From positions 64,254,501 through 64,318,500 of the forward strand of contig NC_134117.1 in the NCBI RefSeq assembly GCF_040939455.1: a stretch of DNA of 64,000 nucleotides, read 5' to 3'. The first letter of the stretch is position 1; each line of letters opens with the position of its first letter. The notes under the pieces are model-generated. The model was not told the origin of the DNA and did not search any database. It was given only the letters and a program-made list of their open reading frames with translations. Shown in pieces: positions 11,081-21,020 of the stretch. The stretch is from Microcebus murinus. Lineage: Eukaryota > Chordata > Mammalia > Primates > Cheirogaleidae. The position numbers were made by a program, and so were the translations under genes.

Positions 11081-11959
11081 TTTTTCTGTACTTCATTGTT
11101 ACCTCTAACGATATGAATTTCCTCCTAGAATTTTCATCTTGTTTCCTGGGTGGGATCTTAGACTCAGAACAATTTAGAGAATTGAAAATCATGTTTTTAG
11201 CTATGCAGCAGATCCCACTATGATCTGAATGAATACTCCATATTGAGCAGAACATTCACGGCACTGTTTCTAACCAATGGTTTGTGGCTGTAAGAGAAGA
11301 AAGAGATAGCAGACGAGCTTGGCACAAGATTCAGAAGAAAAGAGACCTGAATCTTCCCTGGAAGAGAAGATGATACAACCTACAATGCTCAGAGAATATT
11401 CAATTTCAACATTTTGAAATTTGGGGAATTATAGCAACAGATGATGCTGCTTCTCTAGAAAGATCTATTAAAATGCATTTGAAAAAAGTGCATTTGTATG
11501 GAACAAGTACAACTCACTTTAATGGATTCCTGAATGATGATTATTCTCAATACAAGTAGAATTCAAAGAAGGAAGCTGTTTAATGTTAATTTATGAAGGA
11601 CTGGTAAAAAAATTCAAAGGTAGAAGATTCTCTGCTTGAAAGAGCAGACCAACCCAGCAGAAATTGAAGATTTTGAGAATAATGTTAACATAATGTATGC
11701 ATGTGTACAATATGAAAGTGATAAAACAATAAATAAATAATTATAGGACGAATTGTACATAATAGGGTATGGATGGCTTTTTAATACTTAGTTTCTAGAA
11801 AAAGGATATCCACTCATCAATAACATAAACCTAAAGTTCTCATTAAATAAATTCTATGGTAGTGTGTTTTGGGGGTTTGTGGCACAAATAGAACCAATAG
11901 GACATACCAAGTGCATGTCTACTGTGAGCAAGATACTGTGCTTGTACTTTTATCAATTA
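11081..11959. other. unassigned sequence
   Basis: No gene or repeat recognised in about 880 bases. Confidence 0.5.
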
Positions 11960-12290
11960 AAATTATGTTCAGCTACAAGTATCAGAAAACCCAATTAAAC
12001 AAGGATTTAAATGAACTGGGAGTTGGATTTTTCTGAAGTAATGACAAGTGCAGAGTTATAGGGAGTCTGGAGCTGCTACATCCATTCCAACTGTCATCAG
12101 AGATCTAGATCCTTAAGTTATTCTCATCAACCATTGTGGTGTGTCACCGGTGTTCCAACCTTCAAAATTGCAAGATAGCTGTTCCCTCCACTGGCCAGGA
12201 TGACAAAAAGAGAAGGACATGGTCATCCTAAATGCTCCAAGGAGGACTGCAGAATGCAGGGTTTTAGTTGGTCACGTTGACATTCTGAAT
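11960..12290 (+). repeat. old interspersed repeat, unassigned family (copy 2 of 3)
   Basis: TACAAGTATCAGAAAACCCAA and GGAGTCTGGAGCTGCTACATC followed by a run resembling the copies at 7613 and 31560. Family not named. Confidence 0.4.
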
Positions 12291-12324
12291 AGATATGGTA
12301 GAGTGGAGAATAGATGCCAAGTAG

Positions 12325-12520
12325 GCAAATAGCAGTGCCTACAAAATTAGATATATTATCTAATTGAAGTGTTTCATAAATAATATGTATCTTTTTACTT
12401 AAATAGGTAAAGAAATTGAGACATAGAAAGGTTAAGTCACTTGCATAAAGTCATACATGGTTACTAAAAGAAGAATTAAAGCCCATATAATTAAATGCTA
12501 ATGTGATTTTTCCACCATAT
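12325..12520 (-). repeat. MIR SINE
   Basis: AAAGAAATTGAGACATAGAAAG then GTTAAGTCACTTGCATAAAG match the reversed MIR core; the tRNA-related part follows (AGAATTAAAGCCCATATAAT). Confidence 0.8.
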
Positions 12521-12599
12521 TACATATTTTTAGGTACCACCAAGCAAAATATTCCCTAGATAGCCAATTTCAGAAAATTTGTACATCATGTGTTAGTCA

Positions 12600-12740
12600 A
12601 GTAATTTAATGCCTTTTGATGTTTAGACTGCATTTCTTCATCCTAGACTGAAAAATTTTTTAGGGTACAAGCCATGTCTTCAATAATTTTGTATTCCCAG
12701 TACTTAGTTTAGAGTTCTATTGATAGAAAATCTAAATGTA
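12600..12740 (+). repeat. L2 3' end fragment
   Basis: GTACAAGCCATGTCTTCAATAA then TTTTGTATTCCCAGTACTTAG is the L2 3' end in forward orientation, a degraded GGGCAGGGACC...GTATCCCCAGCACCTAG pattern. Confidence 0.7.
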
Positions 12741-13004
12741 CAGATTGTTCTTAGATCTCATAGAATTTGGACGGGGGATAGTTTTATTCTAATACACATA
12801 CAAGTCTTCACAGAGCTATAGAGTAGGCATTGAGTTTAAATAAATCATTAAAATGTGATTTTGTATGGAGATAAAAGATAAACATAAATGCAGAGAAAGA
12901 AAGTAAAAGGAGTAGTTTCTATTAGAGTCTTGAGTTCAATACACGGGTCACACTGAACTGGTAAAGTATGAATGGATAAACTGGCCCTTGCATCAGATTT
13001 CATT
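12741..13004. other. unassigned sequence
   Basis: Nothing recognised. Confidence 0.5.
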
Positions 13005-13039
13005 GTGACAAATTTTATTCATTAATTTCAAAAATATTG
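13005..13039 (-). repeat. L2 3' end, part interrupted by L1
   Basis: TTTATTCATTAATTTCAAAAA is the reversed L2 tail; the match continues at 13622-13690 (TGAACACTTAGTACCAGACA) beyond the L1, so the L1 landed in this L2. Confidence 0.6.
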
Positions 13040-13261
13040 TGGGAAGTAGTATGGAGATACCTCAAAGAATTAAAAGTAAAACTACCATTTGATTCAGCAA
13101 TCCCACTACTGGGTTATCTACCCAAAGGAGAAAAAGACAAAAGCAACACAATTCACAATTCACAATTGCAAAGATGTGGAAACAATCCAAATGCCCATCA
13201 ATACATGGGTGGATTAATAAAATGTGGTATATGTATGTCATGGAGTACTACTCAGCCATAA
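13037..13261 (+). pseudogene. L1 ORF2 C-terminal remnant
   Basis: The 74-codon frame includes [20 protein letters not shown], the segment just downstream of the cysteine motif of L1 ORF2p, then loses the frame before the YSAI region. ORF2p is the endonuclease/reverse transcriptase of LINE-1; this piece carries neither catalytic domain and is dead. Confidence 0.85.
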
Positions 13262-13586
13262 AAAATGGTGAACTGCCTGTTGTATTTTCCTGGGTGGAGC
13301 TGGAGCCCATTCTTCTAAGTAAAGTATCACGCAAATAGAAGAAGAACAAACCACATTTACTCACCATTAAATTGGTACTAATTGATCAACAGTGATGTGC
13401 ACATATGGGAAGTAACATTCATAGGGTGTCGGACAGGTGGGAGGGAGGAGGGGATAGATAAATTCACTCCTAACAGAGGCCATACGTGCTGTCATGGGAC
13501 GGGCATGCTTGTAGCTCTGACTCTGGGGTGCAAAGGCAATCTGTGTGACCAAAGCATTTGTACCCCTGTAATACCCTTGTATTATT

Positions 13587-13591
<5 letters not shown>
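13040..13591 (+). mobile_element. 5'-truncated L1, 3' end
   Basis: The forward strand contains the last part of ORF2 and the 3' UTR: CCCATCAATACATGGGTGGA, GGAGTACTACTCAGCCATAA, TCCTGGGTGGAGCTGGAGCC, and the lemur-type tail with GCTCTGACTCTGGGGTGCAA. It ends at an (AT)n tract in place of a clean poly(A). ATATTG occurs on both sides (13034-13039 and 13622-13627), a short candidate target duplication. Same 3' UTR family as the L1s at 13811, 46793, 51595 and 61653. Confidence 0.9.

Positions 13592-13625
<34 letters not shown>
13592..13625. repeat. (AT)n microsatellite
   Basis: About 17 AT units at the 3' tail of the L1, probably grown from its A-rich tail. Confidence 0.97.
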
Positions 13626-13627
<2 letters not shown>

Positions 13628-13690
13628 AACACTTAGTACCAGACATGGTTCTACATGACATAGATATAGTAATAAAACAACACAAATGGA
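13622..13690 (-). repeat. L2 3' end, continuation after the L1
   Basis: TTGAACACTTAGTACCAGAC then ATGGTTCTACATGACATAGA continues the reversed L2 consensus broken at 13039. Confidence 0.6.
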
Positions 13691-13693
13691 TCC

Positions 13694-13800
13694 TTATAGC
13701 TTGAATTTTGTCTTCCCAAGATTTAAAAGTTGAATCCCTAAGCCCCAAAGCCCCAGTACCTCAGAATGTGACCTATTTGCTGATAGAGTCTTTTTTTTTT
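13694..13800 (+). mobile_element. MLT1-type LTR fragment, cut by an L1
   Basis: TTATAGCTTGAATTTTGTC, GTTGAATCCCTAAGCCCCAA, CCAGTACCTCAGAATGTGAC and TATTTGCTGATAGAGTC are the first part of an MLT1-type LTR. It stops at the poly(T) of the minus-strand L1; the rest is not found on the far side. Confidence 0.75.
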
Positions 13801-14073
13801 TCAGTTCACCTTTTTTTTTTTTTTCCATTTTTTTTTTGTTTTTTGTTTTTTGTTTTTTTTTATTTCAGCATATTATGGGGGTACAGATTTTAAGGTTTCA
13901 ATAAATGCCCATTTCCCCCCCTCCCCCCAAAAGTCTGAGTCTCCATCATGACCATCCCCCAGATGGTGCACATCTCACTCATTATGTATGTATATACCTG
14001 CCCCCCTCCCCCCTCCCACCTGCCCAATACCCTATTACTGTAGTACCTATGTGTCCACTTAGGTGCTACTCAG

Positions 14074-14631
14074 TTAATACCAGTTTGCTGGAGAATATAT
14101 CTGGTGCTTGTTTTTCCATTCTTGGGATACTTCACTTAGTAGTATGGGTTCCAGCTCTAACCAGGAAAATATAAGATGTGCTATATCACCATTGTTTCTT
14201 AGAGCTGAATAGTACTTCATGGTATACATATACCACATTTTATTAATCCATTCTTGGATTGATGGGCACTTGGGCTGTTTCCACAGCCTTGCAATTATGA
14301 ATTGTGCTGCTATAAACATTCGAGTGCAGGTGTCTTTTTTGTAGAGTGTCATTGGATCATTTGGGTAGATGCCCAGCAATGGGATTGCTGGATCAAATGG
14401 TAGATTCACTTGTATCGCTTTAAGGTATCTCCATATTGCTTTCCACAGAGGTTGAACTAGTTTGCAGTCCCACCAGCAGTGTAGGAGTGTTCCTCTCTCT
14501 CCACAACCACGCCAGCATTTATTGTTTGGAGATTTTTTGATAAAGGCCATTCTCACTGGGGTTAAGTGATATCTCATTGTAGTTTTGATTTGCATTTCCC
14601 TGATGATTAGAGATGTTGAGCATTTTTTCAT
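14074..14631 (-). pseudogene. L1 ORF2 C-terminal remnant, open for 185 codons
   Basis: The conceptual protein contains the ORF2p C-terminal cysteine motif CX3CX7HX4C (C39, C43, H51, C56 in this frame) within [18 protein letters not shown], followed by [26 protein letters not shown] and the QPKCPSI...W segment, and reaches the family's usual C-terminus. Endonuclease and reverse-transcriptase domains are missing, so no retrotransposition activity is possible. The frame is interrupted upstream by a shift relative to the ORF2 part at 14687-14798. Confidence 0.9.
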
Positions 14632-14686
14632 GTTTGTTGGCCATTCTTCTGTCTTCTTTAGAAAAGTTTCTGTTTAAGTCCTTTGC

Positions 14687-15217
14687 TCACTTTTTAATGG
14701 GGTTATTTGATTTTTTCTTCCTGATTTTCGTGAGTTCTGAGTACATTCTAGTTATCAGTCCCTTATCGGATGCATAGGATGCAAAAATTTTCTTTCCACC
14801 CTCCCCAAGTCCGCAGCTACTCCTGAGCCTCTGCCAGCAGGCCAGACCACAAGCCACCAGGCCTCCCGGGACTGTGATGTCGGCGGGGAGGTTCCCTGCA
14901 CAGGAACGCCACCTGGGTTGGGCGCACAGTCTCCTCCTGGGAGGAGGGTTGCCCTCTAGGGCGCCGATCCGCCCCTGGAGGCACACAGCCCTCAGTAGGC
15001 TGTTCACGTATAACCCTTCTGTGCCCCGGGCAATGCTAGCCCTCAGTGCAGGGGATCTGGTCTGCAGGTCCGACCTCTGGGTCCCAGAGTTCAAACTGTA
15101 TCCCCACCAGGGAGAGGATTTCCGGTCCCAATTCACCCACAGGGAGCCCAAGCTGGGTCTATGTCTCTTAGCCTCTGAGTCGGCACTGTTCTCCTGGGAA
15201 CACCGTGCCAGCAGCAC
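14687..15217 (-). pseudogene. chimeric frame: L1 5' UTR joined to ORF2
   Basis: A 176-codon open frame begins in 5' UTR sequence and crosses the deletion junction at about 14798-14806. Its last about 40 codons read as ORF2 (KIFASYASDKGLITRMYSEL, ending SNNPIKK). The N-terminal part is 5' UTR, not known protein. There is no evidence that it is translated. Confidence 0.7.
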
Positions 15218-15808
15218 CTGGGAGGGTGGGCGGGTAGGGAGCTCACAGTCTGAGGTCCCCTGAGTCAGCTGTAGGGTCCCAAAAGGGAAGGTCCCGTTCC
15301 CTGGAGGTGCCTCAGGCTGGTGGCTGTATTGTCTCTCTGGGCAGCCGCGGATAGGGTCGGGGGAGGGGAGGAGGAGGCAATATGGCGCCTGCCGCGCGGC
15401 TCGGGTCTGTGCACATGGAGGTGCCCGGAGGAAGTTGGGAACCTGGTGCCATGTCTGCTACAGGCTCACCGCTGGCTGGTGGCGGCGGTCTCTGGGCTGG
15501 TGTCCGCAGGTCTCTCCACCTGCTGGGGAGCCCACCAGCAGTCCCAAATGCAGGGGAGGGGAAACAGCGAATCCACCTACCCTTGCTGCTGGTCTCCGGG
15601 CTGCTCCGGTGGTCTCAGCCTCCAGTTCTCCTCCGCAGCCTCCTCCCGTGGAGTCTCCCAGGGTCTCAGGTGCCCCTCCTTCCGGCCCTCATCCGCTGTA
15701 TGCTCATCTTCTTGCTTCTTTCCTCTAATTTCTGCTAGAATCTGTCTTTTCTGCAGAGACACTCTGTCTGGCGGTGTTACTCGTCCGCCATCTTGCTCCA
15801 CCCCCTCC
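14806..15808 (-). promoter_or_regulatory. L1 5' UTR (internal promoter region)
   Basis: GC-rich with many CpGs, unlike the rest of the window, and placed at the 5' end of the minus-strand L1. L1 5' UTRs carry the RNA polymerase II promoter of the element. This explains the CpG-rich block and argues against a host gene promoter here. Confidence 0.8.
15785..15795 (-). promoter_or_regulatory. YY1-type motif at L1 5' end
   Basis: Minus-strand CAAGATGGCGG lies about 13 bases from the L1 5' end. It matches the YY1 core, and human L1 has a YY1 site at a similar place that helps set the transcription start. Binding here is inferred. Confidence 0.6.
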
Positions 15809-16165
15809 ATGTGATGTTTGATACAGGCATACAATGTAAATTAACCAAATCAGGCTAATTGGTGTATCTGTCACTGTAGGCATTTATCGTCTCTTTGGAA
15901 CATTCCAACTCCACTCTTTCATTTACTTTAAAGTATCCCCTAACTTATTTTTGATTATAGTCACTTTGTTTTGCTATCGAATATTGTTCATTCTATCTAT
16001 CTATATTTCTGTACCTATTAATCATCCTCACTTTATCCGCCCTCCCTGGTACCCTTCCCAGCCTCTGGTAACCATATTCTACTCTCTGTCTCCATGAGAC
16101 CAGTTGTTTTTATATTTAGATCCCACGTGTGAGTGAGAACATGTGAGATTTGTTCGGAATGTGCC
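15809..16165 (-). mobile_element. older L1 3' end (L1M/L1P-type)
   Basis: GTTTGATACAGGCATACAATG, CCAAATCAGGCTAATTGGTG, CCAGCCTCTGGTAACCATAT and GTGAGTGAGAACATGTGAG are the reversed 3' portion of an older L1 family. The deleted L1 sits directly at its edge. Confidence 0.75.
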
Positions 16166-16169
16166 CAGT

Positions 16170-16560
16170 CTCGTCTGATGTAAATTTTAAAGGAATCTCT
16201 CTGGCTGCTATGTGGGGGTCAATGGTGGAAGCAGAGAAATTAGGGAGGAAACTACTGTAGTAAAACCATCCAGGTGAGAGCGTGGTTGTGTTGAGCAAGA
16301 CTGGTGGTGGAGAACATGATGGGATAGATAAGTGAAGGGTTAGGCAGAGCACTGCAGACACAGAGGAGTGCTGGACAGACATGGAGACCAGTTCTATGGA
16401 GGATGCTGCTGCAATGAGTTTCCACAGGGGAAACAGCTAAGGAGGGGACACTAGTGTTAGTGGTGAAAGGAGTAGATGGCATTGGTGTAGAGGAGAGTTT
16501 GGCTTGCTGCAGGCACACAGTTATCCAGGGCAATGAGGTCATCAGCTATTGCACGATGCA
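16170..16560 (-). repeat. L2 fragment
   Basis: TCTCTCTGGCTGCTATGTGG, GGTGGAAGCAGAGAAATTAG and ACCATCCAGGTGAGAGC follow the reversed L2 consensus. The frames at 16116-16382 and 16252-16542 are chance. Confidence 0.65.
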
Positions 16561-17189
16561 CGCCTCCTCCTCATATCTTTGATTGATGTTTCTGGACCAC
16601 AGTGAACTGCTGTCACATTTTGGTCCCTGAAATGAGCATATGAATTTCATTCCCTCTAGTGAAGGCTCGATTTGCACAAGGGGGGAAAGTCATTATTCAA
16701 TCTCCTACAGCTTTGAATCCTTTATCTAGGATTCACTCTCCATCTACTAATATGAAGAGAAGGAAAATAACTTGAAACAAAAATTCAAACTTATTTGACA
16801 TTAAGTAAAATTAAAATTGTTTGGTTTAATAATATCAAATGCTTATAGCAAGAACGATCCAATAATAAGTGCTTAACAGCTTGAAACCCCCAAAACTGGT
16901 TGAATATTTTTTGTACCTTGTTCTTTAAAAGTTTTGTTTAGTTAAACCTTACAGATTACCTTATTATATTCCATTTTTTTCAAGAACAAGAAATGTCAAT
17001 TTACAAAAAAATAAATTATAATGATAACATGGCTACATTGAGTTCAATGAGGTTATACCTAATTTTGAAATATAATAAGTAAATTAATCAGCTTCTTAAT
17101 GTTGTAGCAGGAACAAATCCCAGCCTACAAAATATTGGATGAATGGATATAACAGGTCATTTGTGTACTGAGTTCAAAGAGTTAATACT
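16561..17189. other. unassigned sequence
   Basis: No gene or repeat recognised. Confidence 0.5.
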
Positions 17190-17385
17190 TGAAACCTATC
17201 TCCTGAGTCTCCTGAGCTCGAATCCCAGCACTTTAGTTATAAGTCGAGGATGGCAATTGACCTCTATGTGCCTCAGTCTCACATTTAAAATGTGAATAAA
17301 AGTAGTACATAATTCATATTGTTGCTGTAGGTTTTAAATGAGTTAAGGCATGTAAAGTAAGTAGAGTGACTGCTCTAGATTAAGT
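17190..17385 (+). repeat. MIR SINE
   Basis: GAGCTCGAATCCCAGCACTT, GACCTCTATGTGCCTCAGTC, AAAATGTGAATAAAAGTAG and GAGTTAAGGCATGTAAAGTA are in MIR order, almost the full element. Confidence 0.85.
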
Positions 17386-18734
17386 CCTGAAAAACTTAAG
17401 CTATATTACTATTTCTTTATTGTTTGCATTTCATAATTTACTACTCAGGGTTCCATTGCACTGCATTAGAGAAAAGCATAGTCACAGTTACCTAACAACG
17501 GTTTCCTGGAGTTAGCACCAGTGTTCTAGAAAGAGGTGTGGCTCATGCAGGGCCCAAGCCTGGTGTTCTTGGAGAGGGGCCGAGCTTGCGGGCTGGGCAG
17601 ATCCTTGTGTTCTTGACTATCCTGGTGGCATCTACCAAGATTCCTAATTCCTGTAATGTTTTCAGTCCACTGAAAGGTCATCGCTGCATCCTATAGTCTT
17701 CCCAACCTCATAGACCACTTACACAGAACCCACTTAGAAATCTGAGTGGCTCTGCCTATCAGATGCACCGGGAATTAATTAGTCCTCACGGCTGCTTCCC
17801 ACTGCAGCACATCTGAGCCCCATCTCCTCAGACCCTCCAGGCTTTTCATCCCCCAGAGTAAAGCTGGGTTGGATGAGCGGTGGGCAGGGGTGGTCTGTGG
17901 TCTTCCTTCCTCCAGGGGCTGTATGGAGCAAGCTCCAAGCAGCTCTGTCTAGGAACCTGGTTTGGTATTCTCGTTTCACTTTCATTGGAGCAGAAAGCAG
18001 GGAACGAAATGCATGGCTTGGTGTGGTAGCTGCGGCAGCATTCCTGTTTAGTTTTGGAAGGTCTTGTCTCAGACATTTGGATTTCTTCCATTTTTTTCCC
18101 TTCACCTAAATAAATCTCTAATGTATTAATCTGCAAAGGGAGTCTTGTTCTTTATCTCTACTATCAAATCTATTATTTTATACCTCGATTTCTTCTGGGC
18201 TCAGAATTTTGTAACCTAAAACCATTTTTTCCCTCCCTCTGTTTATTAGTCAAACTTCCCTTGCCTAAAGGAGGAAGGGAGACAAGTTTGAAGGAAGTAC
18301 CAGTAACAGAGAGCACATGGAGCAAATCCTCGAAAGTCTGTGCAACTATTTAGTTCTTCTATATGTGTTCAAATTCCCAATCTGTGCCAGGAACGGTCCT
18401 GAAATCTATGGCAGAAAGAGAAATCATGTGTGATCATTTTATTAGATTGCTTTTAGTCACTAGGGGAGGATGCACAAGTGAACAAGTAACTCCAATCATT
18501 AGAGTGAAGTGTGATGAAACTTAGAGCACACAAATATGAACAATTCCACAAAAGACCATTTCTACGGCACACCCTGTGTAGGAAAAGATATGCTTTTCAG
18601 GGCTGGTTTTACTTGAAGTGAGTGTATATAAACGAATGAGGCTCACCAAGGCATGGGACTTGGAGAGAATGTGGAGAAGCAGCCGGGGCAGGAGCAGACT
18701 GTGAAAGGTGGAAGGTTGTCTGTGGCGAATCCGG
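17386..18734. other. unassigned, relatively GC-rich sequence
   Basis: 1.3 kb without a recognised gene. Overlapping short frames on both strands at 17779-18136 have no domain. Around 18440-18720 some words (GTGAACAAGTAACTCC, GACTGTGAAAGGTGGAAGG) hint at a decayed reversed L2, not strong enough to call. Confidence 0.45.
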
Positions 18735-18870
18735 CGCAGCTTAATGAAATAAGATACCTCTCATCCTGAGCAAATTAGCTCACCTCTCGGAAACTCAGTT
18801 TTCTCATCTGTAAAATACCATCGCTAGCAAGGAAGCTACAAGGACAAGTGAGGAGAATGTGATAAAGATT
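18735..18870 (+). repeat. MIR SINE fragment
   Basis: GAGCAAATTAGCTCACCTCT then CTCAGTTTTCTCATCTGTAA, the MIR core in forward orientation. Confidence 0.8.
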
Positions 18871-20460
18871 CTCAAGAATATCATTCGTAGATGGTGGTTT
18901 CAAGGAAGAATGTTGTAGACTCTATTCATCTGCCTTGCTAATGTCTAAGTGATGTAAAATTAGAATTTTCTAAATTCATCCACACTTAGCTTCTGACATC
19001 TGCGGCCCGTTTTGAAAAGGTTATCACACTAATAGGATGCTAGCAGAGTGACTATTTCCATTCAGATGTCTAGAAAATACATATAGAACGTTATTAAAAC
19101 TAGAGAAGGTGGAGTGGGAGGATGAGGGTAAGAACTTCAAAATACCTGGATTCAACTGAGTTCCCAACTAATTATTAGATAATAGCTTCCTCCATTATTT
19201 CAATAAAGGAGCTTCCCTTGGTTTTTCTACATTACTAAGAATGATCCAGTTACTTTGGGGGAAACCGTTATTAGGAGAAGCCTCTGCCGATTTAATTTCC
19301 ATTTCTTTATTCTATTAAATAAAGGAGGCTTACATTAGTCCTTATGTTATTAACTACCTAATGGATTTAGGAAGCAGGAAGCAAGAGAAGAATTGTTCTT
19401 TGCATTTAAATGAGACAAATAACACCCTCAGCTGATTATGCATTTAAGGAAAAAAGTTTCATCCTATTGCTACATTTTACCTCTGAAAAAGTCATAAATT
19501 AATCCATTAGTGAGCCCAAGTGTGTCATCTGTTGTGCTCATTATTAAGAATTCCCAGGTGTTCAGGGGCTTGTAAGTGTAAATGAATGTGACTTTTAAAA
19601 CTTGGTAACAGAAATATGCAGCACAAAGAGCATAATCTATGAAACTATTCTCATACCATTTTCTTTTTATAAAAGAAAATGATAACGTTAAATATTAAAT
19701 TAAGGTGTTCCCTAATATCAGAAGTGTTATCTTGTTAGAATGAAACAATGAAACATAACAACAAAAATCAAAGGGTTGCTACGTTTTCTTCCCTGTTGCC
19801 TGATTTTGTGTATCATTGTAAAAGTTCCATACCCAATATCAGGGAGAAAAATATGTGCATTTTAACAAATAAATTGATTAATTTATTCAGATACTCAGTT
19901 TCCATCCCTATGTGTATTCAATTAACAAAAATGCTTTAGCAGTTATTACGTGCTAGACAAGGTACATAGCCCAGGAGAAGGTGAGACCACCAGAAGAATG
20001 AGATCAAAATAGAATTCAAAGAACAATGTGAAGAGGAGAGCTCGAGGGCAGTGTGTGAGCTGACTCTTGGAAGAAGTGCAAGAGATCGCAGCTGGTCCAG
20101 AGATCTGGAGCTTTTAAAAGGCTTCTTGTTGCAAGTGTTGAAGCGCTTGCATTCATTCTGCAGTGCAGCTCAGTTTATGCGAGGAGAAAAGGCAGGAGCT
20201 GAGCAGCGGAGTGGAGAACATGGTAAAAAGACCTTGTGGAGGCTTCCTCTCTGCAATTCTAGTGGCACAAAAGGCTGCTTCTTCCTTTTTTTTTTTTTTT
20301 TTTTACAAAGACATTAAAATAAAAACTTGTTATCAGAGTAGTCACCTGTGGGAAAGCCTTGTTTGACTGAGGTGTTAGAATGGGAAAAGATAGGATCTTG
20401 CCACCCCCACCTCCCTGGGTGATTCACAATTCAATGAGGAGTAAATTTTATAGCTCCAAA

Positions 20461-20464
<4 letters not shown>
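18871..20464. other. unassigned sequence with a poly(T) run
   Basis: No gene or named repeat. A T run at about 20286-20304 could be the tail of a minus-strand retrocopy, but the sequence to its right is not one I recognise. Confidence 0.45.

Positions 20465-20513
<49 letters not shown>
20465..20513. repeat. (GA)n microsatellite
   Basis: About 24 perfect GA units. It produces an artificial alternating Arg-Glu frame. Confidence 0.98.
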
Positions 20514-20517
<4 letters not shown>

Positions 20518-20864
20518 TGGAGAACTGTTGGAGCCAAAAATGGTCTGAGTCAAAGCATTAGTATAAATTTGAAATTATAGTTTATATACATGATTTGCTT
20601 TAAGAAAATATCACAATAGTACACTTTCAACAAGAGAGACAATTGGTGAGATTATGCAAAAGGATTCAATAAACACTGACTTGCCATCTGCTATTGGAAA
20701 GGCACTGGGGAAGTGGAGGAAGGCTGGGCAGAATCCCACAGTTCCCCTGATCAGTCATTATATAGATATGTCACTACCACTACTAGTTATGATCCAAAGC
20801 ATAATAATCCTACTTGCTAAATAGAGATCTCATTAGCACTCATAGAAAGGTAGAGCAGATAACA
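20514..20864. other. unassigned sequence
   Basis: Nothing recognised. Confidence 0.5.
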
Positions 20865-21020
20865 CTATTTCAGGAAATCAGAGACAGCTTCAGAGGAATT
20901 AGGTCTGGAAAGATGGGAGGAGTTTCAGGCCAGTGGGATGGTCCTAACAGAAGCATGACATGTGTGAAGACAGGGCCCTTTAGGAAGTACTGGCAGAATA
21001 GAGTGTTTGGAGGGTTGGCC
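20865..21020 (-). repeat. possible L2 fragment
   Basis: AGACAGCTTCAGAGGAATTA and CAGGCCAGTGGGATGGTCC with GAAGACAGGGCCCTTTAGG loosely follow the reversed L2 consensus. Weak. Confidence 0.35.

Larger units (their letters stand above)
13811..15808 (-). mobile_element. internally deleted L1 with 5' UTR fused to ORF2 end
   Basis: Read on the minus strand: a 5' end GGAGGGGGTGGAGCAAGATG at about 15808, about 1 kb of GC-rich 5' UTR down to about 14806, then directly the last part of ORF2 (from about 14798), the 3' UTR and an A-rich tail (13811-13860 as T on plus). ORF1 and most of ORF2 are absent, so several kb of a full-length L1 are missing. The remaining ORF2 frame of 185 codons is open, suggesting a fairly young copy. 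Target duplications were not identified with confidence; the left flank is an MLT1 piece and the right flank an older L1. Confidence 0.88.

Noticed and set aside
13771..15830. Target duplication for the deleted L1 (ATGTGA...TTTG words on both flanks)
   Set aside because: Alignment needs gaps and mismatches; not convincing.
14806..15834. CpG-rich block with several overlapping long frames on both strands
   Set aside because: It is the 5' UTR of the minus-strand L1; GC-rich DNA has few stops. Not a host CpG-island promoter or exon.
16252..16542. 96-codon minus-strand frame
   Set aside because: Lies inside a reversed L2 fragment and matches no L2 protein region I can recognise.
17462..17640. 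Partly repeated words around GGTGTTCT and GAGAGG in a GC-richer stretch
   Set aside because: The units do not align over more than about 10 bases; no tandem repeat.
20286..20304. Poly(T) run as the tail of a processed pseudogene
   Set aside because: No coding similarity or target duplication found beside it.
20380..20580. Frame with alternating Arg-Glu
   Set aside because: Produced by the (GA)n microsatellite at 20465-20513.
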